Positions 34,875 through 47,060 of a stretch of 64,000 nucleotides of DNA are shown here, piece by piece. Under the pieces are notes generated by a model. That model was not told the DNA's origin. It made no database searches and was given only the letters and a program-made list of their open reading frames with translations. Positions within the stretch are counted from its first letter, which is position 1, and each line of letters opens with the position of its first letter. This DNA is from Lolium rigidum (Eukaryota > Streptophyta > Magnoliopsida > Poales > Poaceae), in NCBI RefSeq assembly GCF_022539505.1, contig NC_061510.1, positions 100,952,292 to 101,016,291 on the forward strand. Direction: 5' to 3'. A program made the translations under genes and the position numbers.

Positions 34875-36268
34875 TGATACGTCCATTTTGCATCACTATT
34901 TCATATCATAATTTGCTATTATTCATTGATATATTTCATATTTAGGGATGATACTTATGTTATTTCATCTATTTTGCATGTTTCATGATTATTGGAGGAT
35001 CGCGCACCGGAGTCAGGATTCTGCTGGAAAAAGCGCCGTCAGAATGCAATATTTCGGAAGATCGACAATTGACGGAAATTATATGAAAAATCCTATTTTT
35101 CCAGAAGACGAAGGGACCCAGAAGGGGGAGCCGAGGAGGGCCGCCGTGGGCCCACCTCATAGGCCGGCGCGGGCCAAGGCCTGGCCGCGCCACCTTGTGA
35201 GGAGGGGGCCCACAGCCCCCTCTGGCCTCCTCTCCTTCGCGTACATCTTCGTCCCGAAAACCTAAGCACCAAAGGATAGTCGCGAAGAGTCACAACCGCC
35301 TCTGCGGGGCGGAGAACACCAGAGAGAAAAGAGCTCTCCGGCAGGCTGAAATCCGCCGGGGAAATTCCCTCCCGGAGGGGGAAATCGACGCCATCGTCAC
35401 CGTCATCGAGCTGGACATCATCTCCATCATCATCACCATCGTCTCCATCATCATCACCGCCATCTCCACCGCTGCACCTCGTCACCGCTGTAGCAATTAG
35501 GGTTTGATCTTGATTGTTTGATAGGGGAAACTCTCCCGGTGTTGATTTCTACTTGTTATTGATGCTATTGAGTGAAACTATTGAACCAAGGTTTATGTTC
35601 AGATTGTTATTCATCATCATATCACCTCTGATCATGTTCCATATGATGTCTCGTGAGTAGTTCGTTTAGTTCTTGAGGACATGGGTGAAGTCTAAATGTT
35701 AGTAGTGAATTATGTTGGTTAGTATTCAATGTTATGATATTTAAGTTGTGGTGTTATTCTTCTAGTGGTGTCATGTGAACGTCGACTACATGATACTTCA
35801 CCATTTATGGGCCTAGGGGAATGCATCTTGTATTCGGTTGCTAATTGCGGGGTTGCCGGAGTGACGAAACCTAAACCCCCGTTAGTATATCGATGCGGGA
35901 GGGCTAGCGGGATCTCGAGTTTAAGGCTGTGGTTAGATTTATCTTAATTACTTTCTTGTAGTTGCGGATGCTTGCAAGGGGTATAATCACAAGTATGTAT
36001 TAGTCCTAGGAAGGGCGGTGCATTAGCATAGGTTCACCCACACAACACTTATCAAAACAATGAAGACTAATTAGCTATATGAAGCGAAAGCACTAGACTA
36101 AATTCCCGTGTGTCCTCAAGAACGTTTGGTCATTATAAGTAAACAAACCGGCTTGTCCTTTGTGCTAAAAAGGATTGGGTCACTCGCTGCAATTATTTCT
36201 CTCGCACTTTACTTACTTGTACTTTATTCATCTGCTATACTAAAACCCCCTATACTTGTGGGTCATCA
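34875..36268 (+). repeat. 3' LTR of the plus-strand Athila element
   Basis: It starts TGATACGTCCATTTTGCATC and ends CTTGTGGGTCATCA. It contains the GGCCGGCGCGGGCC motif. A trinucleotide stretch (CATCATCACCATCGTCTCCA type) at about 35410-35465 is rich in ATC/CATCAT. I see no clear TATA box here, in contrast to the internal promoter block. Confidence 0.8.
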
Positions 36269-37534
36269 GGGGGCGAAGTGAAAAGAGTCGGGCGGCTGGG
36301 GGTGGGAAGAAAATGGCCAGGCAAGGTTGGTGGAAACCCTAGGGCTTTCTTCCGGCCGGGCCGGATGGGCCTTGCTGGGCCGCCTACTTGGCCGTTGCCT
36401 GGCCTGGCCGGTTGGGCTGGCTTCCCCCTTTTTTTGAAATTGTTTCCTATTTTTATTTTCTTGTTTGGTTTAAACAATTTTAAAATAGTTTGGATACCAG
36501 AAAAACACTAGAAAAAATATGGATTTAATTTTTGGGATGAAAAGGAGAGAATACTTTTGGTAACAAAAAAATTAATAAAATAATTTACGGTTCAAAAATA
36601 TGCATGATGTCATGATGATGCATAAAAGAAAATAACAAACAAATCAAATAGGGTTATTACCCTGAGCCATTACAAGCACCGTTGCAACACCATCAAATAA
36701 GGGCCTCCGATGTTGGAGGTTGCATAGACACCCCAATGGCGTGTGAAGATGCCCACTAAGCGGCCTACAATGGATCACCATGGATCAACTCATAGTCGCA
36801 TTAGATTATTCCCATCATCGTGAAGTTTGAACTCCCAACACGATTCAACATCTTCTTCTCCCCTCCCCTCCACGGCTGTCCAGAGAAGAAGACACAAGCA
36901 ATTTTAGGAGTCGAAGTTCATGGGGACCCAATATCTTATTTATGGAGCAGCTGGTAAAGATCGACGATGTCGGCTCTAGCCAAAGGAGCACCGCGATGAG
37001 ACGAACTGCCACCAGCAAGCATTTGATCTAGCCATGGAGATCCAGTGCAAAAATCCCGCCATATCATCAAACTGTGGCACAAGAATAGCTCATACAGCTA
37101 GTACTACATATCCTATCTATTCCAGTGCCTCTCCTAGTCCATCTCCGGCCAGCTAGATTGGCCCGGCCTCTATAGAAGAGGGGTTGTGGTGGTGGTGGTG
37201 GGGGGGGGGGGTAAGCTCATTTGGTTCATGATTATTTGTATGTATTTAACTCCTCAATTTTTTACAAGTATTAGTTATATGTGGACAACCTCTACCAAAA
37301 AAGGGTCTAAATGTTATAATCCTATCAGCAGTCTCTGTCTTGCGAATTAGAGTAATTATGATAGTATGATGTTCCTTGTTAATTAGTCTTCCTGATTGAA
37401 ATAAGTTCTGAATAGCAGCCCACTCATCAAACTAATTGACATCCCAACAGCTAAGAAGGCAGCGGAGAATTGATGCAGATAATAACATTCTTTAAGCCAA
37501 TGCTCTGGAAACAATAGTAGAAGGTACACTATCT
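36269..37534. other. Unassigned sequence, possibly part of another LTR
   Basis: No gene. 36340-36425 is GGCC-rich (GGCCGGGCCGGATGGGCC), followed by an AT-rich, TTTGAAATTG-type stretch resembling gypsy LTR U3 ends. A GTG repeat followed by 14 or so G residues lies at about 37186-37212. Array-unit similarity begins near 37535. Confidence 0.4.
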
Positions 37535-40500
37535 ACTCTCCCATTATAGATCATAGTTTGAGGATAGTCTTTGATATATACATCTTCGTCGGTAAGTACC
37601 TATTTTACATTATAGATTATGTATTTACTACATTATAGCATGGACAAACGCCTAACTTAACTTTTGTCATACAAGGTCCATAAATTATGTCATGGCCGTT
37701 CCATACAATATAATTTGACGAGTAGTTGTTTAATTAGCCTCAAAAGTATGTTGCTCCCCGATTGATAATCTATGCATATAATTCAAGTTTTTTTCACTTG
37801 AAATGGATTTTTATTCTATCTTTGTGTGTTCTATGTTTGGTAAACTACAACTACTTTGATACATATGTATAGCTTGAACATTATTGCATTGCATATCAAT
37901 ACTCTTAATCAATATACCCGAGGCTCTCTTGTAGGTGAGGTCACGTGATCATGGAAAATAATCGCAGAAACATTTTGGTGTTGGCCTGGGAATGTTGATG
38001 TTTTCATGTCCATTTTTGGGTAGTCCCTTATGCATACTCTCGTTTTATGTAGGGCACATTCTAAAAAAAATCCAATATATGTACTAAATTGTTACCATTT
38101 TTTGTTTTTTCTAAGTATAACTCTAGCACTATGTCCTCAAGTATCAGTTAATTTAGAAAAGTACAAATTCATTTTAGTGACTTGCACTCTTTTAGACAAG
38201 TACATCTTGGTGGAAAGGTGAGAGTTGCAGTTCAACTGAAAATAAAGTTCTAATATTCTGAATTGAGTTAGACTTAAGAAAATCTATGTCACGGTGCGTC
38301 CACTGTTGGTGTCTGTTGGGTTTAAGTCATGTTAGTTTCGTTGGCTTGATAGCTAATATAAGTTCAAGACCTTGTTTCTGAGCCCGTTGTTCGAGTTTTT
38401 TTGTTGGTTTTCCTGTTTCATTTAGCGAATATTTCTTAAAATGAAATACATGAACTCCTTGTGCTTTGTTGGAAAAAATGATGTGGTAAAACTTTTTTCG
38501 ACAAGTAAAGACATAGTTGTGCAGAAGGAATAAAGGGAAAGATAAAAAAGAAGAAGTGAATTAATATGCTAGTCATCCCATTTGGGCCACGAGTGAGGAC
38601 GCTAGGGATCCTCCCCATTGATTGTTTTCCATTATCCTCCCTCTTAATCATCTCTATGTCCTTCATCCATCCTCTCTTTGGAGCATTCTTATTTCACGCT
38701 ACTATCATCACCTTCCTTCTTGTTGTCATCTCCCTCCTAACCTCTGTTGGTACCTCCATTCATCCCATTGTCCTATGCCACTCCCTTTGTTACATCCTCC
38801 GCGTGATTTCTCTCCCGCCATGTCTTTCCTCCCTCTTTTGTTCTCTCTCCCCTCACCTCCCCATGTAGCTTCGCCTTTTTAAAATGGTATCACCCAAGGG
38901 GAAGCAAGGAATGTCACAATGGTGAACTAAAATTTAGAGGCATCGGGCTAAGAGGGGATCTAAAACTTCCAAGAACAATGACAACAATGATGTGCTAAAA
39001 AAATCCAAGGAAGATGGCAACAGTAACGCCCGGGAAAAAATAACATGCTTAAGACATTGCCACTAGCTAGGCGTTGACAACCCAATGCTTAGGAAACTAC
39101 AGCTGAAGGCAAAACATCTAGGTTCGTCAGTAGCTCTTTCCCATTATAGATTATAGCATGATGATAGTTTTGTGTTAAAAACATATCCTTTTGTAATAAC
39201 CTATTACATATCCTTTAAAAAAATAACCTATTACATATTGTAGATTTTTTATTTATTAGACTATAGTTTGAACATGCACCCAATTAAATTATTGCGATCC
39301 AAGGTCTCTACACTATTCGTCATGGTCCTTTCATACAAGGTAATTATGTTGAGTATTTGTCCAAATTAGCCCCAACACGATTTTGCTATCTTTGTTCATT
39401 CTATGTAGCTAAAACTACAACATACCTATAAACTAATGTATCCCCAATATAGTACGATATATCTTGAGCATTCTTTTATCTTGCATTAATGAACTCCAAA
39501 GAAGACTCTTAATATATCTTCACGTTTGCTATAAAGGTGATCTTTCCCAATCTATAAAAATAATTGCAATTACAGTTCAATGTGATTTTGACGAGGATTT
39601 TGACTCTTATGGGAAAGTCCCTTATGCAACTACTTCTTTAGTGTACTCAATTGTCAAAAGAAAATATTTTCCAAAGTCACATTTAACTGATACATTCTTA
39701 AGTCTTAGTCAATTCACATAAGTGCAACTTACACTTTTCCAGAAAAGTCCATCATGGTAAAAAAAACGTGCAAGATGCACGTTTTACGGAACTAAATCTA
39801 CTCTTTTCTACGGCTTCTGTTGATGTATGGTGGTTGAGTCATGTTTGTTTCCTTACCTTTATAGACAAACAATTCTTGGGGTCTGGATTTTGTGCACACT
39901 ACTCTAGCTTGGTTTTCCCTATTTGACCCACCAACTCTTTCTTATAATGCAATGAGGGAATTCATTGGATTTTGGGCTTTCTAAGTCTCATCTATCAATA
40001 TTTCTTAAGTCTGAATTCATTTAGAAAACTGAAACTTTATTTACTGACTTGCGGCTTTCTAGAAAAGTCCGTCTCAGTGGAAAAGTGCTAGTTGCAGTTT
40101 ACTAAACCGAAATTACCTTTTCTTAATAGGTTGAGACTTAAGAACATCTCTATCACGATACAACATGTTAGCTTCAGTCATGTTAGTTCCCATAGCTGGA
40201 TAGACATACTATGCTTAAGTTCAAGTTTATGAGCATGTTGTTTGTGTTTATGGTCATTTTCCCTATTTAACCATGCAGATCTTTATTTCGATGCAATGTG
40301 GGATCTCCCTACACTTGTTGTGCAAAAAATGAGGTGGTAATTTTTTTAATAGTTGAAGACACAATTACGCAATTAGGGAAAATAGGAAAAGAAAAATAGG
40401 AAACTAAGAGGCTAGATGGCCCATTTTTCCCGTAAATGTCATTCACCATTTTCCTTTCTCCTCCCTTTTAGTCAACTCTTTTTTCCTTTATTCATCCCCT

Positions 40501-40797
40501 CTTTGTAGCCATCATCACCATCCTTATTGTCGTCATCTCCCTCCTTCATTGTATCCCACTGGCACCTCCTTTCACACCCTCCTTTGTCACGTCTCCCTCC
40601 CATTGTCAGATCCTCTATGTAACCCTCCTATCCATCGTTGTCTTTCCTCCCTATTTTTTTGTGTCTCCCTCTACTCCTCATGTCCCTCCGCCTTTCTAGA
40701 AGGGTATCTTCCATGAAGGCAGCAACGAACGCCACAATGGTGAAGCAAATTGTGGCAGTCAAGGATGAGGATCTCGAATTTCTAGAGAATGTGCGTG

Positions 40798-40812
40798 TGG
40801 GGGGGGGGGGGG
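40798..40812 (+). repeat. Poly-G run
   Basis: A run of G follows GTGCGTGT in an array unit. A similar run occurs near 37200. Other units have only GGGGG at the equivalent place, so these are copy-specific expansions and possible sequencing-length errors. Confidence 0.7.
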
Positions 40813-42069
40813 ATAAATTTACTTGGGAATTGACATTGACTAGACAACCCAATGGTTTGGGAAAACATCCGGCCTGAAGGTAAAGTATCTAGTTTTGCAA
40901 ATTGATCTTACCCACTATTGACTACAGCACGACGCTAGTTTTGTGGTAAAAACATTTTCTTTCATAAAAACATACTACACATTGTAAATTTATGTATTCA
41001 TCATATATAGCATTATCATGCATCCAACTAATTTTTTTGCCATGGTTTTCTCTACATTCTTTGTCATGGTCCTACCATACAGGGTAATTTTGTCGGGTAG
41101 TTGCACAATCATCACCAACATTATGTGGCTACCATTATTGATAATCTAAGTATATTTCATGAATGGTAACTTGAAATGGATTTTTTTCTATCTGCGTTCA
41201 TTCAATGTAGCACAAAACTACAACTCTTTATACCTGTAAAATATTGTATCACAAATATATTACGACATAGTTTGAGCAATTTTTATGTTACATTGTTGAA
41301 CTCTAAACAAGCATCTTAACATATCCTGACCATTGCTATGATGGTGAGATGGTGATGCCCCTACAAACAAGATAAAAATGATCTGATGTTAAGGAGGATT
41401 TTGGATCCCTGGAAATGAAGAGACTTGCATGCTCCTTTTTGCCAAAATCCCTTATGCATATACTTGTTTTGTGTATTGTACATACCAAATGCTTTTTCGG
41501 TATATTAACTAAATTTTAAATATTTTTTTTCTAAGTCTCATCAACATGAGATTTTGTTAGGTCTCCGCCTATTCATAAAATTTCAACTTCATTTGCTGAA
41601 AAATGTACCTTATACATTTTCATATAATTGCATCTTGGTAGACGTGAAAGTTGCAATTTTAATGATATGAATATGCAAGTTTATGAGGCCTTTGTTGGTG
41701 CATGTTAGGTTCGATTCATGTTAGTTGCCTTATTTTTATAAATAGATATTTCTTGAGGTTCGATTTTGTGCCCATTGTTCGAGATTTTGCTCATATTTTC
41801 CTACTTAACTTGGTGATTTCTTATAATGCAATGTGCCAACTACCAATGTTTGGTTCGCAAAAAAATGAGGTGCACATTTCTTCTTTGATAGGTGAAGGTA
41901 CAATTATGCAAGTAAGAAAAAAGGAACACGTTAAATGAGGACGGAAACTAAGAAGCTAGCTAGTATGCCCATTTGGCTAGTGGGCGAGCCCTTCAACGTT
42001 TTCCTTTCTCCGCCATTTTAGTAATCTTTTCATCCTTGTTCCATCCCCTCTTTGGAGCCATTGTATTTG

Positions 42070-42397
42070 TGTTGGCGTCAGAAACCCACCGGCGGGCAGT
42101 GACTGGCAACACAGTAGAGCCGGGAACAACTAGGGCTGCGGCTGGCCCCAGTCCCTCAGAGCGACGGCCCGCAAAGCCTCCTGGTCACACGTCCTATGCT
42201 ATCGTAAGGGCGTGCCACCTGACCTATACCGGTCGGGAAGGTGTTGGATGATGCCTCGCTTAGTTTCTGCATGGCATACACGTAAACGTTAAATACGAGC
42301 CTCGATCGGCTCTCGAGGTTATCCTGTGAATCGGCTCAAAGAGCCGATCCACCCATGATTCGTACAAGGTGTCCGAATATATGGTGGTCCTGCTTGA
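42070..42397 (+). mobile_element. 5' part of an LTR retroelement entering an assembly gap
   Basis: The array unit stops at ...TTGTATTTG, and a GC-richer sequence begins TGTTGGCGTCAGAAACCCAC, typical of a grass LTR start. It runs to the N gap and includes TCGGCTCTCGAGG...CAAAGAGCCGATCC. After the gap the array unit resumes (CCATCATCACATTTCTTATT). A whole retroelement of unknown size is therefore probably hidden in the gap. The candidate 5-bp target site ATTTG precedes it, but its partner is not visible. Confidence 0.65.
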
Positions 42398-42497
42398 NNN
42401 NNNNNNNNNNNNNNNNNNNNNNNNNNNNNNNNNNNNNNNNNNNNNNNNNNNNNNNNNNNNNNNNNNNNNNNNNNNNNNNNNNNNNNNNNNNNNNNNN
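42398..42497. other. Assembly gap (100 N)
   Basis: Exactly 100 N between an LTR start and resumed array-unit sequence; true length unknown. Confidence 0.99.
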
Positions 42498-42759
42498 GAT
42501 GCCATCATCACATTTCTTATTACTATCATCTCCCTCCTTCATTAAAATTTTGGTGTGATATTTTTGGAGCATTTTGGCTCCCTAGGAACCGAAGAGATTT
42601 TCATGCATGTGCCATTTTGGGTAAATTCCCCTAATGCATTTACTCGTTTAGTGTAGTGTACATACAAAATGTTTACCAATTTATGTGCTCAATTTTTATA
42701 TTTTTACATTTTCTTCATATCTAATTTAAGAGATATTTCCTTAAGTATCACTCGGCTCA

Positions 42760-42860
42760 TAAAGGCGCAACTTCATTTAGTGAAAAAATTGCAACTTACA
42801 CTTTTCCAAAAAAGTGCATATCGGTATAAAAGTGTAAGTTGCACATTTTATTGAACTAAA
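42760..42860 (+). repeat. Array-unit hairpin (AAAAGTGCAACTT motif)
   Basis: TTGCAACTTACACTTTTCC is followed after a spacer by AAAAGTGTAAGTTGCACATT, which can pair as a stem of about 20 bp. Equivalent inverted motifs occur at 52551-52600, 56145-56285, 50690-50720 and 40010-40100. Confidence 0.6.
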
Positions 42861-43649
42861 GACACACTTTTTTAGGCCTTTGTTAATGCATGTTGGTTTC
42901 GAGTCATGTTTGTTGTCTTGTATTTACAGATAGGAAATCTTGGGGTCTTCATTTTTTGTGAAATAAATATGGTAGGGGAAGCCCCTAAAGTGATTTTTTA
43001 AAAGATAATAAGAGCCTAAATTTACATCCCTAGAGACTTGTCTTGTCTTTAAAGATAGACAATCACGGGGTCTAGATTTTTTGTGTGAAAGGAATGCGGT
43101 AGGGGAAGCCCCTACAGTGATTTTTTTAAATAATAAGAACTTAAATCTACGTTCCTAGATACTTGAACCTAGGTGGTTGGGTTATATATCCACTTTCCTA
43201 ACCAAATGAGTCAGCCTCACTTCTTTGGGGTCTGAATTTTGTGCCAATTTGTTTGGGATTTTGCTCATTTTCCCCTATTTAACTAGGTGATTCTTTAATG
43301 CAATGGGAACTCTCTTTGGGTTGGAAATAGCGAGGTGGTAATTTTTTTGACAAGTGAATACACAATTATAGAAGTAGGAAAGAAAAAGAAAAAGATAAAA
43401 GTGGAAGGAAACTAATTGGCCAATCGGTCAAGTTTTCTTGTGGGTGAGGAGCCAATGATCCTCCCAATTGAATGTTTTCTTTTTTCTCTTTCTTTTGGAT
43501 GTCCTTTTCCCTTACTTTTGTCCCCTATTTGGATTCACCGTGTTTCTTGTCGCCATTGTCGTCCTCCTTCTTGTCATCGTATCCCTCTCATTGTCTATTC
43601 GTTGATACCTCCGTTTCCCTGATACATCAAGGCTATGGGATGGTATGGT

Positions 43650-44640
43650 TTGGTTTCATGGAGGCTGATCAGCTACAAAAAGAAACCCACTTACATAAAA
43701 AAAAGCTTGAGGGATTCGGATCCCCACTTGGATGGAGTGAACCCCGGGTTCCAGCTCCACATCAAATGATGGAGAGCATGCCGACGATGGCCTCCTTGTT
43801 GACTTCGTGAGGATCATGGTTGCGGGACTTGGCGGAGACAAGATGCTCCGCCCTTGTCCTCCTCCTGGTTCTTGGTTTGGCGGTCGTCCCTCTTGTATGC
43901 GTGCCATCAGGGTTTAGCATGTTCCAAAGGATTAGGGCTGACTGCCCTTTCTTTGCTAGCCTCCGAGCGTCGGCGCTTGCGAGGGTAGTCCAGCGCTGAC
44001 TCGCCCCTCTCCCGAGTGACTGGTTGGTCACCCTGCTTAGGCCACCACTCCAAATATGAGTGCCTATCCTCATCGTCCTCATCCACGAGTGGTGGATTGA
44101 GGAAGTCGAACTTGCATCTTCTGGTTCGCTTGAGTAGGCTCTTCAATGCTCACCTGCCAAGTTTTCCCGGCTGATGATTTTTCCTGATGGTGCTGAGGAA
44201 GTCATCGACGCCGGCACAAAACTCCTGAACGAATTTGGGTTTCCGCCTTATGGTAAAGCACTTAGTTGTGTTGCTACACAAACCTAAAATGAACCGATGT
44301 TGTATGATTGGACCATAGAAGCCACATGCCGGCAAGTTGGCTTCATCGATTACCCGGGAGGCATAAGCATCCACTGACTCAGCTAGCCCTTGGAGGATAT
44401 CTAACGATGTCAGGAAGGACCCATCCCCGGTGTGGTTGAAGGACTGATTCGATCAGAAGGAGGTCCTGGTCTGAGTAAAAGCTTAGTTCGGGTTTTTGCT
44501 CAGAACCAATGATGTATATGTCCACGAACACCATTCGGATCCTTGGAGGCGCCATCTCGGGGTCGCACCCCTCTCTCCTCTAGAGGCTCTAAAGAAACCT
44601 CAGATCTTGTTTCCTAGATATAGCATTGGCTATGCTTTCG
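43650..44640 (-). pseudogene. gag-like retroelement fragment
   Basis: Minus-strand readings include MDAYASRVIDEANLPACGFY, QEFCAGVDDFLSTIRKN, then a shifted frame with DEDRHSYLEWWPKQGDQP, EHLVSAKSRNHDPHEVNKE and a proline/arginine-rich part. The HSYLE..W spacing and the charged tail resemble the C-terminal part of a gypsy gag. There are several stops and frameshifts. It interrupts an array unit between about 43625 and 44840. Neither LTRs nor target duplications were found, so the boundaries and origin are uncertain. Confidence 0.4.
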
Positions 44641-44839
44641 CGTCATATATCTTCCTATGAGGCAACATCATACAACCTCTTGCCTTTGATAAGGTGGTAG
44701 ACCGTTGGATGGTTTCAATGGAAGTTGGAGCCTCATCCTTGTGTTCACTCTTGCTAGAGCTTTTTGTGTGGCTACGACGACTGGCATTGAGAAATTTTAT
44801 GGAAGACGAGTGAGCTTGTCGGCATGGCTCGTTAGCTTC

Positions 44840-45115
44840 GATTCTCGCCAAAATCGGAGTTTTCTTGTCCTCTTTGGGGTCAATGGCTCTAATGCCGCTC
44901 GGTCTTGGGCTTGCTATCTCCCCCGTGTGGTTCGATGATTTGGAGGGTAAATTTGAGTTAGAGTTGCCAGGTCATTGGCACGATGGTGATGAAGATGACG
45001 TTTTGACCAACATCAGGTGGGCACGATAGGTGTGGGCTTGGTTTTGGTCATCTTTTTCCTTAGCTCGATAGAGCGATAGTGCTCGAGGCTGGATTTATGA
45101 GCCTGTTGTTTAACT
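44840..45115 (+). repeat. Mutator-remnant tail shared with 61870-62160
   Basis: CCAAAATCGGAGT...TTGTCCTCTTTGGGGTC, GGTTCGATG, and GATGGTGATGAAGATGACG closely parallel 61885-62045. They lead into TTAGCTCGATAGAGC and the array-unit CTAATTAACCGGGTAA marker. Truncation of the Mutator element against the array unit therefore predates at least one duplication. Confidence 0.65.
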
Positions 45116-47060
45116 TTTCACCTGGTTTTACCGTAATTAACCGGGTAACTCTTTCTAAAAAATGAGGTGGTAACAACATTTTGGAGAAGTAAAGGCAAAA
45201 TTATGCAAGTATAAAAAAAATAATGAAAAGAGCAAGGAAACTAACAAGCCAATTGGACCATTTGGCCCATGGAAGCAAACCTAGGGTTCCACTCTTGCCG
45301 TGTTCCTATCACTTCCCTTCTAGCCGTCTTTGTGTTGTTTCTTGCCATCCCCTCTTCTCAGTCCCACCCTCTTCCTTGCCATGGTCTTCCTCCTTACTCT
45401 CTATGTTGATACCTATATTCGCTTCCTCGTCCCTTCTCCCCTTTCTATGTTGGTACCTCGTACGCCACTCCTCTCCCTTGCTTCCTTCCCTCCATCTCAG
45501 ATTTCCCCCTCCTTCCTTATCCCGACTCTCCGCCTCTATCAAGAACTATCTTCCATGGATACAACAACAAATGTCACAAAGATGAGCCACAATTATAGGT
45601 GAAATGGACGGGGGAACTCTGAAACTTCCAAAAAATGTGGGCGGCAATAAAGTGCTTCAGACATTAGCTTGTAAGCACGGCAATAAAGTGCTTCAGACAT
45701 TAGCTTGTAAGCATATGCTTTCGTAAATATTTCTTGAACATCAAAGGTTGTGAATTTATTAGATTATAGTATGAGCATGCACCCACTTAATAGTTGTCAT
45801 ACAAGGTCTATACATACTTCCTCATGGTCTTGCCATACAAAGTAATTTTCTCCAATAGTGTTCCAATCAGGACTTGACTACATCAAGGGTCAGACTTGAG
45901 CCCATTCAGTTTTGCCTTAGAAATGGAGAAGGTCGCAAAGGATATACAAAGAGATGTTACTTGGATCATGCACTTTGTGATGATGCGGTGCTAGTAGATG
46001 AACGTAGGGTTGGGGACACTAGGAAACGTGAGTTGTGGTAAATTGAGTTGCCTAATTAATCGGTTAACCCTTTCTAAAATGAGGTGGTAACAATGTTTTT
46101 GATAGGTGAAGGTGGTATTACGCAAGCACGAAAAAATGAAATAATGACAAGAGTAGGGAAACTAACAAGCCAATCGGCCCATTTGACCCATGGGAGCGAA
46201 CCTAGGGTTTCACTCTCTCACCATGTTCCTTTCCCTTCCCTTCTAGATGTCTATGTGTTGTTTCTTGCCATCCCATCTTGCCTCCGCCACCCCCTTTCCG
46301 TGATTTTCCACCTTTCGCTCTTCGTTGGTACATCTGTTCAATCCCTCGTCCTCTCTCCCTTCCTCTATCGGTACCTTGTGCGCCCCTCCTCTCCCTCCCT
46401 TCATTCCCATCTTGCCTCCGCCATCCCCTTCCTTGTCGTGATCTTCCTCCTTTCTCTATTCATTGGTACCTCTATTAGATCCCTTGTACACTCTCCCAAT
46501 CATCTATCGGTACCTCGTGCGCCCCTCCTCTCCTCCCTTCCTTCCCTCAATCATGGATTTATCTCCCTCCCTCCTCATCCCGACTCGCCGCCTCTGTCAA
46601 GCGGTATATCCCATGGAGACAAAAACGAATGTCACAAAGGCGAGCCACAATGTAGAGGCGACATGGTCGGAGGGGGAACTTGAACTTCCAAAGAATGCGG
46701 GGTGCAATAAGGTGCTTCGTACATTGGCTTGTAAGTTGCTCTTTCCCATTATAAATTATAGCATGAGGATAGTGTTATGGTAAAAGCATATGGTTTCATA
46801 AATATCTCTTTCACAATAATTATTGTGAATTTATTAGATTATAGCGTGAGCATGCGCCCACTTAATTGTTGCCATACAAGGTCTATACATAATTCATCAT
46901 GGTCTTGCCATAAAAGGTAATTTCGTCGAGTAGTTTTCCAATCAGGACATGACTACGTCAAGGGTTACCCTTGAGCCCATACATTTTTTCCTTAGTGATG
47001 GACAATGTCACAAAATATATGCAAGGAGTTATTACTTGGTGTATGATATTTGGTGATGAT
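45115..47060 (+). repeat. Two array units with pyrimidine-rich modules and a 36-bp tandem duplication
   Basis: Unit markers (ATGAGGTGGTAAC) lie at 45164 and 46078. The first unit holds two tandem copies of CGGCAATAAAGTGCTTCAGA plus CATTAGCTTGTAAGCA (45642-45677 and 45678-45713). The second repeats the GCCATCCC...TTCCTCC module three times (46250-46560), as in the units at 14880-15330 and 62640-63110. Confidence 0.7.
45880..46040 (+). mobile_element. LINE reverse-transcriptase relic
   Basis: Frame-broken readings around ACTACATCAAGGGTCAGACT, GAAATGGAGAAGGTCGCAAAGGATATACAAAG and GTGATGATGCGGTGCTAG correspond to GLHQG..LSP, ME.VAKDIQ.D and FxDDAVLVDE of plant LINE reverse transcriptases. The catalytic-region wording (FADD in active LINEs) is altered. 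Confidence 0.55.

Larger units (their letters stand above)
30528..36268 (+). mobile_element. Athila-lineage Ty3/gypsy element, 3' half
   Basis: The order is RNase H, integrase, env-position ORF, long untranslated region, polypurine tract (AAGCTTGGGGGGAGT, about 34860-34874), then a 3' LTR of 1394 bp (34875-36268, TGATACGTCC...GGGTCATCA). The 5' LTR, gag and most of pol are missing, because the nested minus-strand element and the N gap lie to the left. No target-site duplication can be checked. Confidence 0.88.
37535..43620 (+). repeat. Head-to-tail array of a degenerate unit of about 1.6 kb
   Basis: Markers recur in the same order on the plus strand. CTCTTTCCCATTATAGATTATAG occurs near 37540, 39127 and, diverged, 40895. 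ATTTAAC..GG..ATT..TAATGCAATG followed by ATGAGGTGGTAA occurs near 38475, 40330, 41868 and 43330. A CTCCTCCCTTTTAG / CCCCTCTTTGGAG pyrimidine-rich part occurs near 38640, 40465, 42010 and 43490. Spacing is roughly 1.5-1.8 kb. Each unit also holds AAAAGTGCAACTT-type inverted motifs. No unit has a convincing ORF. Further units occur at 45110-47060, 50600-53960, 54960-56904 and 62390-63540, and reversed at 14200-15330 and 24457-24985. Confidence 0.75.

Noticed and set aside
35385..35490. Asp-rich ORF (DDGDDGDD) antisense in the Athila LTR
   Set aside because: It comes from a CATCAT/ATC trinucleotide-rich stretch and has no domain.
36269..37534. An ordinary gene between the Athila LTR and the array
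   Set aside because: Short ORFs only, no splice-supported frame or recognisable domain.
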